Numbered from the stretch's first letter, positions 18,737 through 28,207 are shown. The stretch: DNA of 35,751 nucleotides from Actinomycetota bacterium (GCA_019348255.1 JAHWJU010000005.1:20042-55792), one strand, 5' to 3'. Notes: generated by a model from the sequence alone, not told the origin. Translations and numbers: made by a program.

Positions 18737-19344
18737 TACGCGGGGTAGGCGATCCGGACGAAGTTGGCCAGCAGGGCCAGCCCCACCGGGCCCGACTTCT
18801 CGGGGTGGAACTGGGTGGCCCAGAGCTTCGGGGCGGCCACCACCGCCGCCTGCGGGCCCCCGTAGTCGCAGACGGCAACGAGCCCCGGCGAGGGCGGGGC
18901 GACGTAGGAGTGGACGAAGTAGACCCACGGGTCGGGCCCGAGATCTGCCACCAGCGGGTCGTCGGGTCGGCGCAGCTCCAGGCGGTTCCACTGCATCTGA
19001 GGGCGCTTGACGGTGTCGGGCAACCTCTGGACCCGGCCGGCCAGGATGCCGAGGCCGCTGGCCTCGGGGTCCTCCTCGGAGCCCTCGTAGAGCAGCTGCA
19101 TGCCGACGCAGATGCCGAGGAACGGCGTGCCTGCCTCGACCGCCGCGTACGCGGCCTGGTCGAGGCCGGACCGGCGCAGCGCCGCCATGCACGCGCCGAA
19201 TGCGCCGACGCCGGGCAGCACCACCCCGGCCGCGCCCCTCGCTTCGGCCGCCGTGGTCACCAGCCGGGCGTCGGCGCCCACGCGCTCCAGGGCCTTCTGG
19301 GCCGAGCGGAGGTTGCCGATGCCGTAGTCGAGGACCGCCAGCAC
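18736..19344 (-). CDS. hisH: Imidazole glycerol phosphate synthase glutamine amidotransferase subunit
   Basis: MLAVLDYGIGNLRSAQKALERVGADARLVT...VLPGVGAFGACM...FLGICVGMQLLYEGSEED...ATQFHPEKSGPVGLALLANFV. Confidence 0.97.
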   Translation of the reverse strand: MLAVLDYGIGNLRSAQKALERVGADARLVTTAAEARGAAGVVLPGVGAFGACMAALRRSGLDQAAYAAVEAGTPFLGICVGMQLLYEGSEEDPEASGLGILAGRVQRLPDTVKRPQMQWNRLELRRPDDPLVADLGPDPWVYFVHSYVAPPSPGLVAVCDYGGPQAAVVAAPKLWATQFHPEKSGPVGLALLANFVRIAYPA

Positions 19345-19361
19345 CGCTCAGCGGGCCGGGC

Positions 19362-19961
19362 TCAAAGCGAGCCCTTGGTCGACGGCACGGCCGTACCCTC
19401 GACTGCGATGGCGTCGCGGAGGCAGCGAGCCACGCCCTTGAAGACCGCTTCGAGGATGTGATGGGTGTTGCGGCCACTACGAAGGCGGACGTGCAACGTG
19501 ATGCCGGCCGCGGTGGCGAAGGACTGCCAGAAGTGCTCGCCGAGCTGTGGATCGAACGGGGGTGTCCCCAGGGCGAGCGGCTCGAGCGGCCCCGGGAACA
19601 CGACCTCGTAGACCACGAACGGCCGGCCCGAGAGGTCGAGCGCCACCTCCACCAGAGCCTCGTCGAGGGGCAGGAGGATGGAGGCGAAGCGGCGGACACC
19701 GGCCTTGTCGCCCAGCGCCTCCCGCACCGCCTCGCCCAAGACGATGGCCACGTCCTCCACCGTGTGGTGGGTGTCGACGCACAGGTCGCCCTGGGCCTTG
19801 ACGTCCACGTCGATGCCCCCGTGGCGGCCGAGCTGGGACAACATGTGGTCGAAGAAGGGAAGCCCCGTGGAGACGTCGGCCTTACCGTCGCCGTCGAGGT
19901 CGACGGTGACGTCTATGGCCGTCTCGGCCGTCCGCCGGGACCGGGTGCTGACCCTGGTCAT
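19362..19961 (-). CDS. hisB: Imidazoleglycerol-phosphate dehydratase
   Basis: GLPFFDHMLSQLGRHGGIDVDVKAQGDLCVDTHHTVEDVAIVLGEA...HHILEAVFKGVARCLRDA. Confidence 0.97.
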   Translation of the reverse strand: MTRVSTRSRRTAETAIDVTVDLDGDGKADVSTGLPFFDHMLSQLGRHGGIDVDVKAQGDLCVDTHHTVEDVAIVLGEAVREALGDKAGVRRFASILLPLDEALVEVALDLSGRPFVVYEVVFPGPLEPLALGTPPFDPQLGEHFWQSFATAAGITLHVRLRSGRNTHHILEAVFKGVARCLRDAIAVEGTAVPSTKGSL

Positions 19962-21022
19962 GTCAGCACCTCGGCCAAGGCACCCAGGAACCGCTCGTTC
20001 TCCTCCGCCGTTCCCACCGTCACCCGAAGGCAGTCAGCCAGGCGGGGCCAGCTCCCGCAGTTGCGGACCAGCACCGATCGATCCACCAGGCCCTGCCACA
20101 CCTGGTCCCCGGAGCGCCCGACCGGTCGGAAGAGCACGAAGTTGGCGTCGCTGGGCCAGGCCTCCACGCCGAGACGGGCGAGGCCGGCGACCATCCGCTG
20201 CCGCTGCGCCACGACGGCCGCCACCCGTGACTCCATCTCGCCCTGGTGGCACAGCGCCAGCCGGCCGGCCAACTGCTTGAGGCTGTCCAGGTGGTACGGC
20301 AACGCCCGCTTCTCCACCTCGGACACCACCACCGGCGGGGCGACCATGTAGCCGAGGCGGCAACCGGCCATCGACCAGGTCTTGGAATAGGTGCGGGTCA
20401 CGACGAGCGGGAGCTGCGGGTCTGCCACCAGCAGGTCGAGGGCGTTCCAGGAGGAGAACTCGGCGTAGGCCTCGTCCACCACCACCAGCCCCGGCGCCAG
20501 CCCCAGGACCTCTTCCACCGCCTCGCGGGGCTCCGCCCGCCCCGTCGGGTTGTTGGGCGAGCACACGAAGGTGATCTCCGGCAGCGCGTCGGCCAGTACC
20601 CGCTTTACCTCGGTGAGGTCGAGGAGGAAGTCGGCCGACCGCTCCCCCACCGCCACCCTGGTGGAGGTGAGGCGCCCGATCTGGCCGTGCATGGCGTAGG
20701 TGGGCTCGAACACGGCACAGGAGCGACCGGGCCCGCCGTAGGTGAGCAGGAGCGTCTGGATCACCTCGTTGCTGCCGTTGGCCACGAAGACCTGCTCGGG
20801 AGCGACACCGTGCAGTAGCGCGAGGTCGCGGCGCAACGCGGCCGCCCGGCGGTCCGGGTAGCGGTGGAAGGCGATGGCGGCCACCTCCTCGCGCAGCTCG
20901 CGAACCCACTCAGGTGGCGGCCCCAGCGGCGACTCGTTCGTGTTCAGCCGTACCTCCACCTCCACCTGGGGGGAGTGGTAGCCCTGCAGTCGGCCGAGGT
21001 TGTCGACCGGGTCGGGGATCAC
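19958..21022 (-). CDS. hisC: Histidinol-phosphate aminotransferase
   Basis: VRLNTNESPLGPPPEWV...NGSNEVIQTLLLTYGGPGRSCAVFEPTYAMHG...VCSPNNPTGRAEP...VVDEAYAEFS...TRTYSKTWSMAGCRLGYM. Confidence 0.96.
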   Translation of the reverse strand: MIPDPVDNLGRLQGYHSPQVEVEVRLNTNESPLGPPPEWVRELREEVAAIAFHRYPDRRAAALRRDLALLHGVAPEQVFVANGSNEVIQTLLLTYGGPGRSCAVFEPTYAMHGQIGRLTSTRVAVGERSADFLLDLTEVKRVLADALPEITFVCSPNNPTGRAEPREAVEEVLGLAPGLVVVDEAYAEFSSWNALDLLVADPQLPLVVTRTYSKTWSMAGCRLGYMVAPPVVVSEVEKRALPYHLDSLKQLAGRLALCHQGEMESRVAAVVAQRQRMVAGLARLGVEAWPSDANFVLFRPVGRSGDQVWQGLVDRSVLVRNCGSWPRLADCLRVTVGTAEENERFLGALAEVLT

Positions 21023-22341
21023 GGCGCGGCCGACGCCGCCGTGGGGGCCGGGCGCGCCGCCGGTCCCCGGAGCCGCACCGACTCGGCGTGGGCGGCCAGC
21101 CCCTCGGCCTCGGCGATGGCCGCGATGTGGGGCGACATCCGGGCCAAGGTCCCCTCGTCCACCGACACCACGTGCACGTGCTTCACGAAGTCGTCGACCC
21201 TGAGCGCGCCGGCGAAGCGGGCCGAGCCGTAGGTGGGCAGCACGTGGCTCGGCCCGGCCAGGTAGTCGCCCACGCTGGCGGGCGCGAAGGACCCGGTGAA
21301 CACGGCGCCGGCGTGACGCACGAGCGGCAGGAGCGCCTCAGGGTCGGCAGTCATGATCTCGAGGTGCTCGGGAGCGATCGCGTTGGCCAGGGCGATGGCC
21401 TGCTCCGGTCCGTCGACCAGCGCCGTGTAGGAGTTGCGCTCCAGGTTCGCCACGATCACGTCCCGCCGGGGGGTGGAGGCGACCAGCCGCCCGACCGCGG
21501 CCACGATGCGATCGGCCACCGCTTCGCTCCAGGTGACCAGCCAGGCGAGGCCGTCGGGGCCGTGTTCGACCTGCACGATCAGGTCGATGGCCGCGTAGTC
21601 CGCCGGTGTGGTCTCGTCGGCCACCACCACCACCTCCGACGGCCCCGCGAAGGACGAGGGCACGCCGACCATTCCGCTCACCTCCCGCTTGGCCTGGGAG
21701 ACATAGACGTTGCCCGGGCCCACGATCACGTCGACCGGGCGCATCGACGCGGTGCCGTAGGCCATGGCCCCGATGGCGGCTGGGCCGTTGCAGCCGTACA
21801 CCTCGTCCACGCCGGCGAGAGCGGCGGCAGCCATGATGCCCGGCGCCACCTTTCCGGTGGAACGGTCCGGCGGCGAGCAGAGAACGACCTCCGCGACACC
21901 CGCAACCCGAGCGGGGATGACCGTCATCAGCACCGTCGAGATCAACGGCACCGCGCCACCGGGGACGTACACGCCGGCGCGGTCGACGGGCCGGCGCAGC
22001 TCTCTCACCACCAGCCCCTCACGCTCGTAGCGGGCCTCACCGTGCAACTGCTCGCGGTGGTAAGCGAGCACGTTGGCCTGGGCCGCCTCGAGCGCCTCCC
22101 GCAGTAGCGGGTGCAGCCCCGCCAGCGCCGACTCCAGCTCGGCCGGCGGCACCCGGAGCTGCGCCGGCCGCACCCCGTCGAAGCGCTCCGTCAGGTCCAA
22201 CAGGGCGTCGTCGCCCCGCTCGCGGACCTCGGCCAGCAGCGCCTGCACCTCCGCCACCGGCGGTTCCGTGGCGGCCTGAGGTCTGGGGATGTGGGCCCGC
22301 AGGTCGGTGGTGACGCCCCGGAGGTCGAGTCGGCTGAGCAT
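21019..22341 (-). CDS. hisD: Histidinol dehydrogenase
   Basis: [21 protein letters not shown]...[33 protein letters not shown]...[24 protein letters not shown]...[11 protein letters not shown]...[16 protein letters not shown]. Confidence 0.97.
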   Translation of the reverse strand: MLSRLDLRGVTTDLRAHIPRPQAATEPPVAEVQALLAEVRERGDDALLDLTERFDGVRPAQLRVPPAELESALAGLHPLLREALEAAQANVLAYHREQLHGEARYEREGLVVRELRRPVDRAGVYVPGGAVPLISTVLMTVIPARVAGVAEVVLCSPPDRSTGKVAPGIMAAAALAGVDEVYGCNGPAAIGAMAYGTASMRPVDVIVGPGNVYVSQAKREVSGMVGVPSSFAGPSEVVVVADETTPADYAAIDLIVQVEHGPDGLAWLVTWSEAVADRIVAAVGRLVASTPRRDVIVANLERNSYTALVDGPEQAIALANAIAPEHLEIMTADPEALLPLVRHAGAVFTGSFAPASVGDYLAGPSHVLPTYGSARFAGALRVDDFVKHVHVVSVDEGTLARMSPHIAAIAEAEGLAAHAESVRLRGPAARPAPTAASAAP

Positions 22342-22387
22342 GGAGGGGTCGATGTTAGGGGCCAAGGTGGGCAATGATCGAGCCGAC

Positions 22388-22573
22388 ATGGATGACCCCC
22401 GCCCGGAGCTCTCCTCCGTCTCCACCGCCCTCGACGAGCTGACCCGGCGCCTGTCGGCGATGGCCGACGCCGCTGCCGGCGGCGACGAGTCGCTGGTCAC
22501 CGAGCTGTTCGAGATCGAGCGCTCGCTCCAGGGCGCCCGGCGGCGGCTGGCCAGGCTCGTCAGCGAGGGCTGA
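22388..22573 (+). CDS. Small predicted helical protein (61 aa)
   Basis: [61 protein letters not shown]; divergent from hisD with a 46-bp intergenic gap. Confidence 0.6.
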   Translation: MDDPRPELSSVSTALDELTRRLSAMADAAAGGDESLVTELFEIERSLQGARRRLARLVSEG

Positions 22574-22600
22574 GACCGAAGGGACTGGCTCCAGGCGCGC

Positions 22601-22628
22601 CTCGACGGCGCCCGAAGGCGCCGTCGAG
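22601..22628. terminator. Strong hairpin in convergent intergenic region (bidirectional terminator candidate)
   Basis: Perfect 12-bp stem CTCGACGGCGCC-CGAA-GGCGCCGTCGAG; on the minus strand the loop is C(UUCG)G. Between the convergent small ORF (ends 22573) and nth (ends 22747); no clear U-tract. Confidence 0.65.
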
Positions 22629-22746
22629 TGGGGCGGACCGGGCGGCGGATCCCGGTGACCGCCCTACGGGAACGAGGTGGCGGGAACCTGTTCTCCGTAG
22701 AGCAACAGGATACTCCGCGTCCGTCGGCTTCGCCTGTCGAGCGGCT

Positions 22747-23400
22747 TCAGGCTTCGAACGCCGAAGGGCAGTAGTCGTTGAGGAGACAATCGCCGCAACG
22801 GGGACGCCGGGCGGTGCAGACGCGACGGCCGTGGAGGATGAGCCGCAGCGAGAACAGGCCCCGCTCTGGCGGCGCCAGCATGGCGTTGAGCTCGTGCTCC
22901 ACCTTCACCGGGTCGTCCAGGACGGTCAGGCCGAGCCGCTTGGACACCCGGCCCACATGGGTGTCCACGGGCAGGCCGGGCAGCCCGAAGGCGACGCTGC
23001 GCACGACGTTGGCGGTCTTGCGCCCCACGCCGGGCAGCGCCACCAGCTCCGCCAGCGCGGTGGGCACCTCACCGCCGTGGTCCTCCACCAGCGCCGTCGC
23101 CATCCCCAGGAGGCTGCGGGACTTGCTGCGGAAGAACCCGGTGGAATGGATCAGGGCCTCCAGCTCGCCCGGCTCGGCCGCGGCCAGAGCCTCCGGCGTC
23201 GGGAAGCGGGCGAACAGCGCGGGGGTCACCTTGTTCACGTTCTCGTCCGTCGACTGGGCGGACAGGATCGTGGCCACGAGCAGTTGGAAGGGGCTGTCGT
23301 GGCGCAGGGCGCACAGCTCCGTCGCGCTGCCGGGGTACTCGACGGCCAGCCGCCGGGCCGTCTCCCGTGCTCGGCCCTGGGGCGAACGGGGCTTGGCCAC
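22747..23400 (-). CDS. nth: Endonuclease III
   Basis: [32 protein letters not shown]...[38 protein letters not shown]...[20 protein letters not shown] (4Fe-4S loop). Confidence 0.96.
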   Translation of the reverse strand: MAKPRSPQGRARETARRLAVEYPGSATELCALRHDSPFQLLVATILSAQSTDENVNKVTPALFARFPTPEALAAAEPGELEALIHSTGFFRSKSRSLLGMATALVEDHGGEVPTALAELVALPGVGRKTANVVRSVAFGLPGLPVDTHVGRVSKRLGLTVLDDPVKVEHELNAMLAPPERGLFSLRLILHGRRVCTARRPRCGDCLLNDYCPSAFEA

Positions 23401-23409
23401 GGATGGCGA

Positions 23410-23419
23410 ACGTTAGTCT
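23410..23419. promoter_or_regulatory. Overlapping divergent -10 elements of nth and mshD
   Basis: ACGTTAGTCT: plus strand TAGTCT (23414-23419) 8 nt before mshD GTG; minus strand TAACGT (23415-23410) 9 nt before nth GTG. Confidence 0.55.
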
Positions 23420-23427
23420 CGGCCCCC

Positions 23428-24372
23428 GTGCGCCGGCTCGAGCTGAAGCGGGAGATGCGCGCCGGGGACATCGCCGCCGTCTCCCAGCTGCTGGACGTGG
23501 CCACCGCCGCCGACGGTCACCGGCCCCTCGACGAGCACAAGTGGCTCGATCTCGTGCACGGGGGGCGCCGGGGCTTCGCCGGGCTGGTGGCGTGGGAGGA
23601 GGATCACGACCATCCCGTCGGCTACGCGCAGCTGACCCGGGGTGAGGGCAGCTGGGCGGTCGAGTACGTGGTCGACCCCCACCATCGGGAGACCGAGGGC
23701 CAGGAGATCGCATCGGACCTTCTCAGCTGGGCCATGGACCTCGTACGGTCCGAAGGGGGGGGCCACGTGCACCTGTGGGTGCCGAAGCCGACCGAGATGC
23801 ACGACCGGGTCGCGACGGGCGCCGGCCTCTCCCGGGGGCGGGACCTGTTGCAGATGCGCCGGCCCCTGGCGGTGGGGGAAGCCACCGCCGGTGAGACGCC
23901 ACCACTGGAGGTCCGGCCGTTCGCGGTCGGCCGGGACGAGGATGCGTGGCTCGAGGTCAACAACCGGGCGTTCTCGCGGCACCCGGAGCAGGGAGGCTGG
24001 GACCTCGCCACCCTCAAGGAGCGCCAGGCCGAGAGCTGGTTCGAACCGGCCGGCTTCCTCCTCCACGAGCACGACGGCCGCCTGGCCGGGTTCTGCTGGA
24101 CCAAGGTCCACGAAGATCACGATCCGCCGCTGGGCGAGATCTACGTCATCGCCGTCGATCCTGACTTCGCCGGCCGCGGCCTGGGCAGGCGGCTCGTGCT
24201 GGCCGGACTCGACCACCTGGCGGCCCGGGGCCTGACCACGGCCATGCTCTACGTGGACGCCGAGAACGCGCCGGCCCTCACGCTCTACCGTCACCTCGGC
24301 TTCGAGGTCGACCACATCGACCGGGCCTATACCGGCGACATCCCGCCCCTGGAGGCGAGCCACCGAAGCTGA
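23428..24372 (+). CDS. mshD: Mycothiol synthase (double GNAT)
   Basis: Two GNAT-like halves: [36 protein letters not shown], then [67 protein letters not shown]. Confidence 0.88.
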   Translation: MRRLELKREMRAGDIAAVSQLLDVATAADGHRPLDEHKWLDLVHGGRRGFAGLVAWEEDHDHPVGYAQLTRGEGSWAVEYVVDPHHRETEGQEIASDLLSWAMDLVRSEGGGHVHLWVPKPTEMHDRVATGAGLSRGRDLLQMRRPLAVGEATAGETPPLEVRPFAVGRDEDAWLEVNNRAFSRHPEQGGWDLATLKERQAESWFEPAGFLLHEHDGRLAGFCWTKVHEDHDPPLGEIYVIAVDPDFAGRGLGRRLVLAGLDHLAARGLTTAMLYVDAENAPALTLYRHLGFEVDHIDRAYTGDIPPLEASHRS

Positions 24373-24418
24373 CCTGCGGCGCGGGACCGGGGATGTCGGG
24401 CGCTTCGGGCCCCGGCCG

Positions 24419-25165
24419 TCACGCTGCTGTCGACACTCCGACGAGGTTGCCGATGGCATAGGGGACGCCGGCCGCGAGGGCGGCGATGAGGACCTGGCGC
24501 CCGGAGGAGACGACGGGCGACCGCCCGGTGAAGCGGGCCAGCGCCAGGCCGATCAACACCGCTCCCAGCAGTCCGAGGACCACCGACGCCACCGCCGCCG
24601 GCGTTCCCCGGAGGACGAACCACGGGAGCAGCGGTACCAGTGCGCCGACGGCGAAGGCGCAGAACGAGGCCGCCGAGGCCCGCACCGGCGAACCCAGCTC
24701 GGCCGGGTCGATGCCCAGCTCCTCCCGCGCGTGGGTCTCCAGTGCCAGGTCGGGGTCGGCCATCATCTCGGCGGCGAGTCGATCGGCCACCGGTCGGGCC
24801 ACGCCACGCTTGCGGTAGATGTCGGCCAGCTCCCGTCGCTCGGCCTCCGGCCGCCGGGCGATCTCGCGGCGCTCGATGTCGAGCTCGCGCTCGAGCAGTT
24901 CGGTCTGGGCCTTCATGGAGACGTATTCGCCGGCAGCCATGGAGAAGGCTCCGCCCACGAGCCCCACGAGCCCGGCGAGGCGCACCACCCCGGGGGCGGG
25001 ATTGGCCCCCGCCACTCCCAGGACCAGCGCGATGTTGGAGACGAGGCCGTCGCTCACCCCGAAGACAGCGGCGCGGGCCGCGCCGCCCTGGATGTTGCGA
25101 TGGTCGTGGTCGTGGTCGTGGTCGGGGCCGGGCCGGACGGCGCTGGCGGGTTCCGATCGGGCCAT
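24419..25165 (-). CDS. VIT1/CCC1-family (iron/manganese) transporter with His/Asp-rich N-terminus
   Basis: MARSEPASAVRPGPDHDHDHDHRNIQGGAARAAVFGVSDGLVSNIALVLGVAGANP...GGAFSMAAGEYVSMKAQTELLERELDIERREI. Confidence 0.92.
   Translation of the reverse strand: MARSEPASAVRPGPDHDHDHDHRNIQGGAARAAVFGVSDGLVSNIALVLGVAGANPAPGVVRLAGLVGLVGGAFSMAAGEYVSMKAQTELLERELDIERREIARRPEAERRELADIYRKRGVARPVADRLAAEMMADPDLALETHAREELGIDPAELGSPVRASAASFCAFAVGALVPLLPWFVLRGTPAAVASVVLGLLGAVLIGLALARFTGRSPVVSSGRQVLIAALAAGVPYAIGNLVGVSTAA
25102..25124 (+). repeat. GGTCGT microsatellite encoding the DHDHDHDH tract
   Basis: (GGTCGT)x3 plus GGTCG within the VIT-family N-terminus. Confidence 0.85.
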
Positions 25166-25171
25166 GGGGTC

Positions 25172-25177
25172 AAGGTA
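25172..25177 (-). promoter_or_regulatory. -10-like TACCTT, leaderless promoter candidate for the VIT-family gene
   Basis: TACCTT-gacccc-ATG (start 25165). Confidence 0.5.
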
Positions 25178-25227
25178 ACGACCCCGTTCGAGCTTCGAGA
25201 ACCCCGAGATTCCCTCTTCGGTGCTCC

Positions 25228-25233
25228 TACCCT
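25228..25233 (+). promoter_or_regulatory. -10-like TACCCT, leaderless promoter candidate for rlmN
   Basis: TACCCT-ggagccg-ATG (start 25241). Confidence 0.5.
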
Positions 25234-25240
25234 GGAGCCG

Positions 25241-26293
25241 ATGGCGAGCCGCTACGACCTCACCCGGAGCGACCTGAGCCGGCTCTTGTCCGACGAGCCG
25301 GAGTACCGGGTCGGCCAGGTGTGGGACGGGTTGCACGTCCACGGCCAGGCTCCTGAGCAGCTGACGGTCCTGCCCAAGCGGCTCCGGGCCAGACTGGCCG
25401 CCGAGCCGGCGATGGCGCCCGCTCTCAGCTGCACCGTCGAGTCGGCGAGCGACGAAGGCGACACGCTCAAGTGGCTGTGGGCGCTGCAAGACGGCCGGCG
25501 CATCGAGACCGTCCTCATGCACTACCCGGGCAGATCCACGGTGTGCATCTCCTCCCAGGCCGGCTGCGCCATGGGTTGCGGGTTCTGTGCCACCGGCCAA
25601 GCCGGCTTCGAGCGCCACCTGAGCACCGGCGAGATGGTCGAACAGGTGGTGCGGGCGCGGGCCGCGGCCGCAGCCTCGGGCCGGCGGCTCTCCAACGTGG
25701 TGTTCATGGGGATGGGTGAGCCCCTGGCCAACTACGACGCGGTGTGGGCGGCGGTGGTGCGCCTCCACGACGACCTCGGCCTGTCGGCGCGGCACCTCAC
25801 AATCTCCACCGTGGGAATCGTCCCCGGCATCCGCCGGCTCGGTGGCGAGGACCTCCCGGTCAACCTGGCGGTGTCGCTGCACGCCGCCAACGACGTCCTG
25901 CGCGACGAACTGGTCCCCATCAACCGCCGCTACCCGCTCGGCGTGCTGATCGAGGCGTGCGAGGCGTACCTCGCGGCCAGGAGCCGGCGGCTGTCGTTCG
26001 AGTGGGCGTTGATCGCTGGGGTGAACGACCGAGCCTCCGACGCCGGCGAGCTGTCACGTGTCGCCCGCCACCTGGGCGCCCACGTCAACCTCATCCCGCT
26101 CAACCCCACCCCGGGTTACGCGGCCCGCGGATCGTCGCCGGAGCGGGTGCGTCAGTTCCGGGACCGGCTCCGCGACCTGGGGGTGAACGCGACGGTACGG
26201 CGCAACCGGGGCACGGCCATCGACGCCGCCTGCGGGCAGCTGCGGGCGGCCGCGGCCGAGACGGCGGTAACGATGGGGCGGCTGCCAGACTGA
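25241..26293 (+). CDS. rlmN: 23S rRNA / tRNA adenine C2 methyltransferase (radical SAM)
   Basis: CISSQAGCAMGCGFCATGQAGFERHLSTGEMVEQV...VVFMGMGEPLANYDAV...LHAANDVLRDELVPINRRYPL...NLIPLNPTPGY. Confidence 0.95.
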   Translation: MASRYDLTRSDLSRLLSDEPEYRVGQVWDGLHVHGQAPEQLTVLPKRLRARLAAEPAMAPALSCTVESASDEGDTLKWLWALQDGRRIETVLMHYPGRSTVCISSQAGCAMGCGFCATGQAGFERHLSTGEMVEQVVRARAAAAASGRRLSNVVFMGMGEPLANYDAVWAAVVRLHDDLGLSARHLTISTVGIVPGIRRLGGEDLPVNLAVSLHAANDVLRDELVPINRRYPLGVLIEACEAYLAARSRRLSFEWALIAGVNDRASDAGELSRVARHLGAHVNLIPLNPTPGYAARGSSPERVRQFRDRLRDLGVNATVRRNRGTAIDAACGQLRAAAAETAVTMGRLPD

Positions 26294-26297
26294 GCAC

Positions 26298-26678
26298 ATG
26301 CAATCGACCCGGCGCTGGCTGAACCAGTCGCAGCCCCAGACGCTCGTGATCGCCACGTGGCTGCTCTACGCCAACGCCGCGTTCGCCGTCCTCGACCTCC
26401 TGCGCGCCGGCGTCCTCATCAGCCTGCGACCCCTGGTGTTGCTCTACTTCGCCGTCCGCATCGGCGGAGGCGTGCTCGGCGGTCGGGGGATCGCCAACGA
26501 GCAGAAGTGGGGCTACTACCTCGGCCTGGCCAGCGCCATCGCGCCCTTCGTACTGCGGGCGGTCATCACCGGCAACCCCTTCGCCGCCGACATCATCAGC
26601 CTGGCCTTCGAGATCGCACTGGTCGCGTTGCTGTTGCACCCGATGAGCCGTGACTACCAGCGCATCTGGTTCAAGTAG
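26298..26678 (+). CDS. Small multi-TM hypothetical membrane protein
   Basis: MQSTRRWLNQSQPQTLVIATWLLYANAAFAVLDLLRAGVLISLRPLVLLYFAVRIGGGVLG..., several hydrophobic segments; 4 nt after rlmN. Confidence 0.75.
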   Translation: MQSTRRWLNQSQPQTLVIATWLLYANAAFAVLDLLRAGVLISLRPLVLLYFAVRIGGGVLGGRGIANEQKWGYYLGLASAIAPFVLRAVITGNPFAADIISLAFEIALVALLLHPMSRDYQRIWFK

Positions 26679-26694
26679 CCGGCGCTGATCTCCC

Positions 26695-27897
26695 TCAGCC
26701 CAACAGTGACGTCGTGCTGGTGGTGGACGGCACCGGCGGCGGTGGCGGTGGCGGGGGCGGGGCCGAAGTGGTGGTGGTCGTGGACTCCGGCGGGGGCGGG
26801 GGTGATGTGGTGGTGGCCGACGCCGAGCCGTTCACCAGCGCATCGTCGCGAAGATCGGCGAACAACCGGGGCGCTTCCTGGCCGAGGAAGACGACCGAGG
26901 CCCGGCCGGCGTAGCCGATGCGGCCGGGTACGACCAGGTTGTTGATCTTCTCGGGCGCCAGCCGGCGGGCGAGTGCCGCCAGGCGGGGCAGTTCGTCGGC
27001 GGGCACGTCGAGGCGGCAGTTGCGGCCCAGGATGCCCATCCAGTGGAAGAGCCCGGCGTCGTCCGCGACTTCGGCCCGAAGCTTGCCCAACGTCGCCAGC
27101 AGCAGCGTGCCGTGGTTCTCCGAGCGGCTGAAGTCGCCGTTGGCGACGCTCGTGCGGTCGCGGGTGAAGGCCAGCGCCTCGGCCCCGTCGAAGCGGTGCC
27201 AACCGGGGTCGAACCGGGTTCCGGACAGCCGGTCCTTCATCCGCCTGTCGACCCGGACGTCCACGCCCCCGAGCTCGTCCACCATGCGCGACAAGCCCAC
27301 GAAGCCGGTGAGGACGTAGTAGTGGACCGGCAACCCCGTCAACCGCCGGACGGTCTCGGCGACGAGCTTCGGCCCGCCCCTGGTCAGCGCGTCGTTGATC
27401 TTGCCCCGTCCACCACCGGGGAACTCGACGTAGCTGTCGCGGGGGAAGCCCACGATGGTGCCGGCGCCACTGGACGGGTTGATCGCCAGCAGGTGGATCG
27501 AATCGGCCCGAGCGGCCATCAGGTCCTCGTTCGGACGGGCATCGGAGCCGAGGACGAGGACGTAGACCAGCCGGTCGGGCACGGCGATGTTGCTCGTGAA
27601 CTGGATGGCGGGCCCGTAGGGGCGGCCGTTGGGCGCCTTGAGACCAGCCGCCGGCGGGGGCTCCGGGGCTCCCCCGCCTGGTTGCGGCTCAGCCGGAGGC
27701 TCCGGTTGCGGCACCACCGCCGGCTCGGTCAGGGGCGTCGACGTCGACGGGGCGGTGGAGCCCACGATGACCACCGGGTTGTCGTCGCTCGCGGTGCGGA
27801 CAGCGACCGCTGCGATGGCGCTGAAGAGGATGCCGCAGACGACCACCAGTGCGACCGACGTCTGCCGCACGCTCATCCCGCCCCGGAACTCGAACAT
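26695..27897 (-). CDS. LytR-CpsA-Psr (LCP) family protein with Pro/Thr-rich C-terminal tail
   Basis: N-terminal TM; YVLVLGSDARPNEDLMAARADSIHLLAINPSSGAGTIVGFPRDSYVEFPG...KINDALTRGGPKLVAETVRRLTGLPVHYYVLTGFVGLSRMVDELGGVDV...ALAFTRDRTSVANGDFSRSENHGTLLLATL. ATG 27897 (MFEFRGG) preferred: TAGGGT ends 7 nt upstream. Confidence 0.92.
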   Translation of the reverse strand: MFEFRGGMSVRQTSVALVVVCGILFSAIAAVAVRTASDDNPVVIVGSTAPSTSTPLTEPAVVPQPEPPAEPQPGGGAPEPPPAAGLKAPNGRPYGPAIQFTSNIAVPDRLVYVLVLGSDARPNEDLMAARADSIHLLAINPSSGAGTIVGFPRDSYVEFPGGGRGKINDALTRGGPKLVAETVRRLTGLPVHYYVLTGFVGLSRMVDELGGVDVRVDRRMKDRLSGTRFDPGWHRFDGAEALAFTRDRTSVANGDFSRSENHGTLLLATLGKLRAEVADDAGLFHWMGILGRNCRLDVPADELPRLAALARRLAPEKINNLVVPGRIGYAGRASVVFLGQEAPRLFADLRDDALVNGSASATTTSPPPPPESTTTTTSAPPPPPPPPPVPSTTSTTSLLG

Positions 27898-27962
27898 CTT
27901 CACCACCCTAGGATGCCGTGCCTCGACCCGTCTCGACCGGCAGGGTCACCGGGTATGACGTG

Positions 27963-28160
27963 ATGGACCAGGAGGCCCTGGTACGGGTCGGCCTGGAGTT
28001 GGTCATCGTGATCGCGGTGGGGGGCATGCTCGTCTCCGCGCTCCGACGGCTCCTCAAAGGGCAGGTGACGGTCCACCGGTGCCCGGCCTGCGGACGCCCC
28101 ACCACCCGGGCCAACCCCCGATGCCGGCACTGCGGGGCAGCCGTGGGGCCCGACGCGTAG
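27963..28160 (+). CDS. Small TM protein with C-terminal double-CxxC zinc ribbon
   Basis: MDQEALVRVGLELVIVIAVGGMLVSALRRLLKGQVTVHRCPACGRPTTRANPRCRHCGAAVGPDA. Confidence 0.65.
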   Translation: MDQEALVRVGLELVIVIAVGGMLVSALRRLLKGQVTVHRCPACGRPTTRANPRCRHCGAAVGPDA

Positions 28161-28195
28161 CCCGGGGTGATTCGGACTTCGTGAGCGGACACTCC

Positions 28196-28201
28196 TAGAG
28201 T
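28196..28201 (+). promoter_or_regulatory. -10-like TAGAGT, leaderless promoter candidate for the merR-menG-menF operon
   Basis: TAGAGT followed by 6 nt and GTG at 28208. Confidence 0.5.
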
Positions 28202-28207
28202 GAGCGG

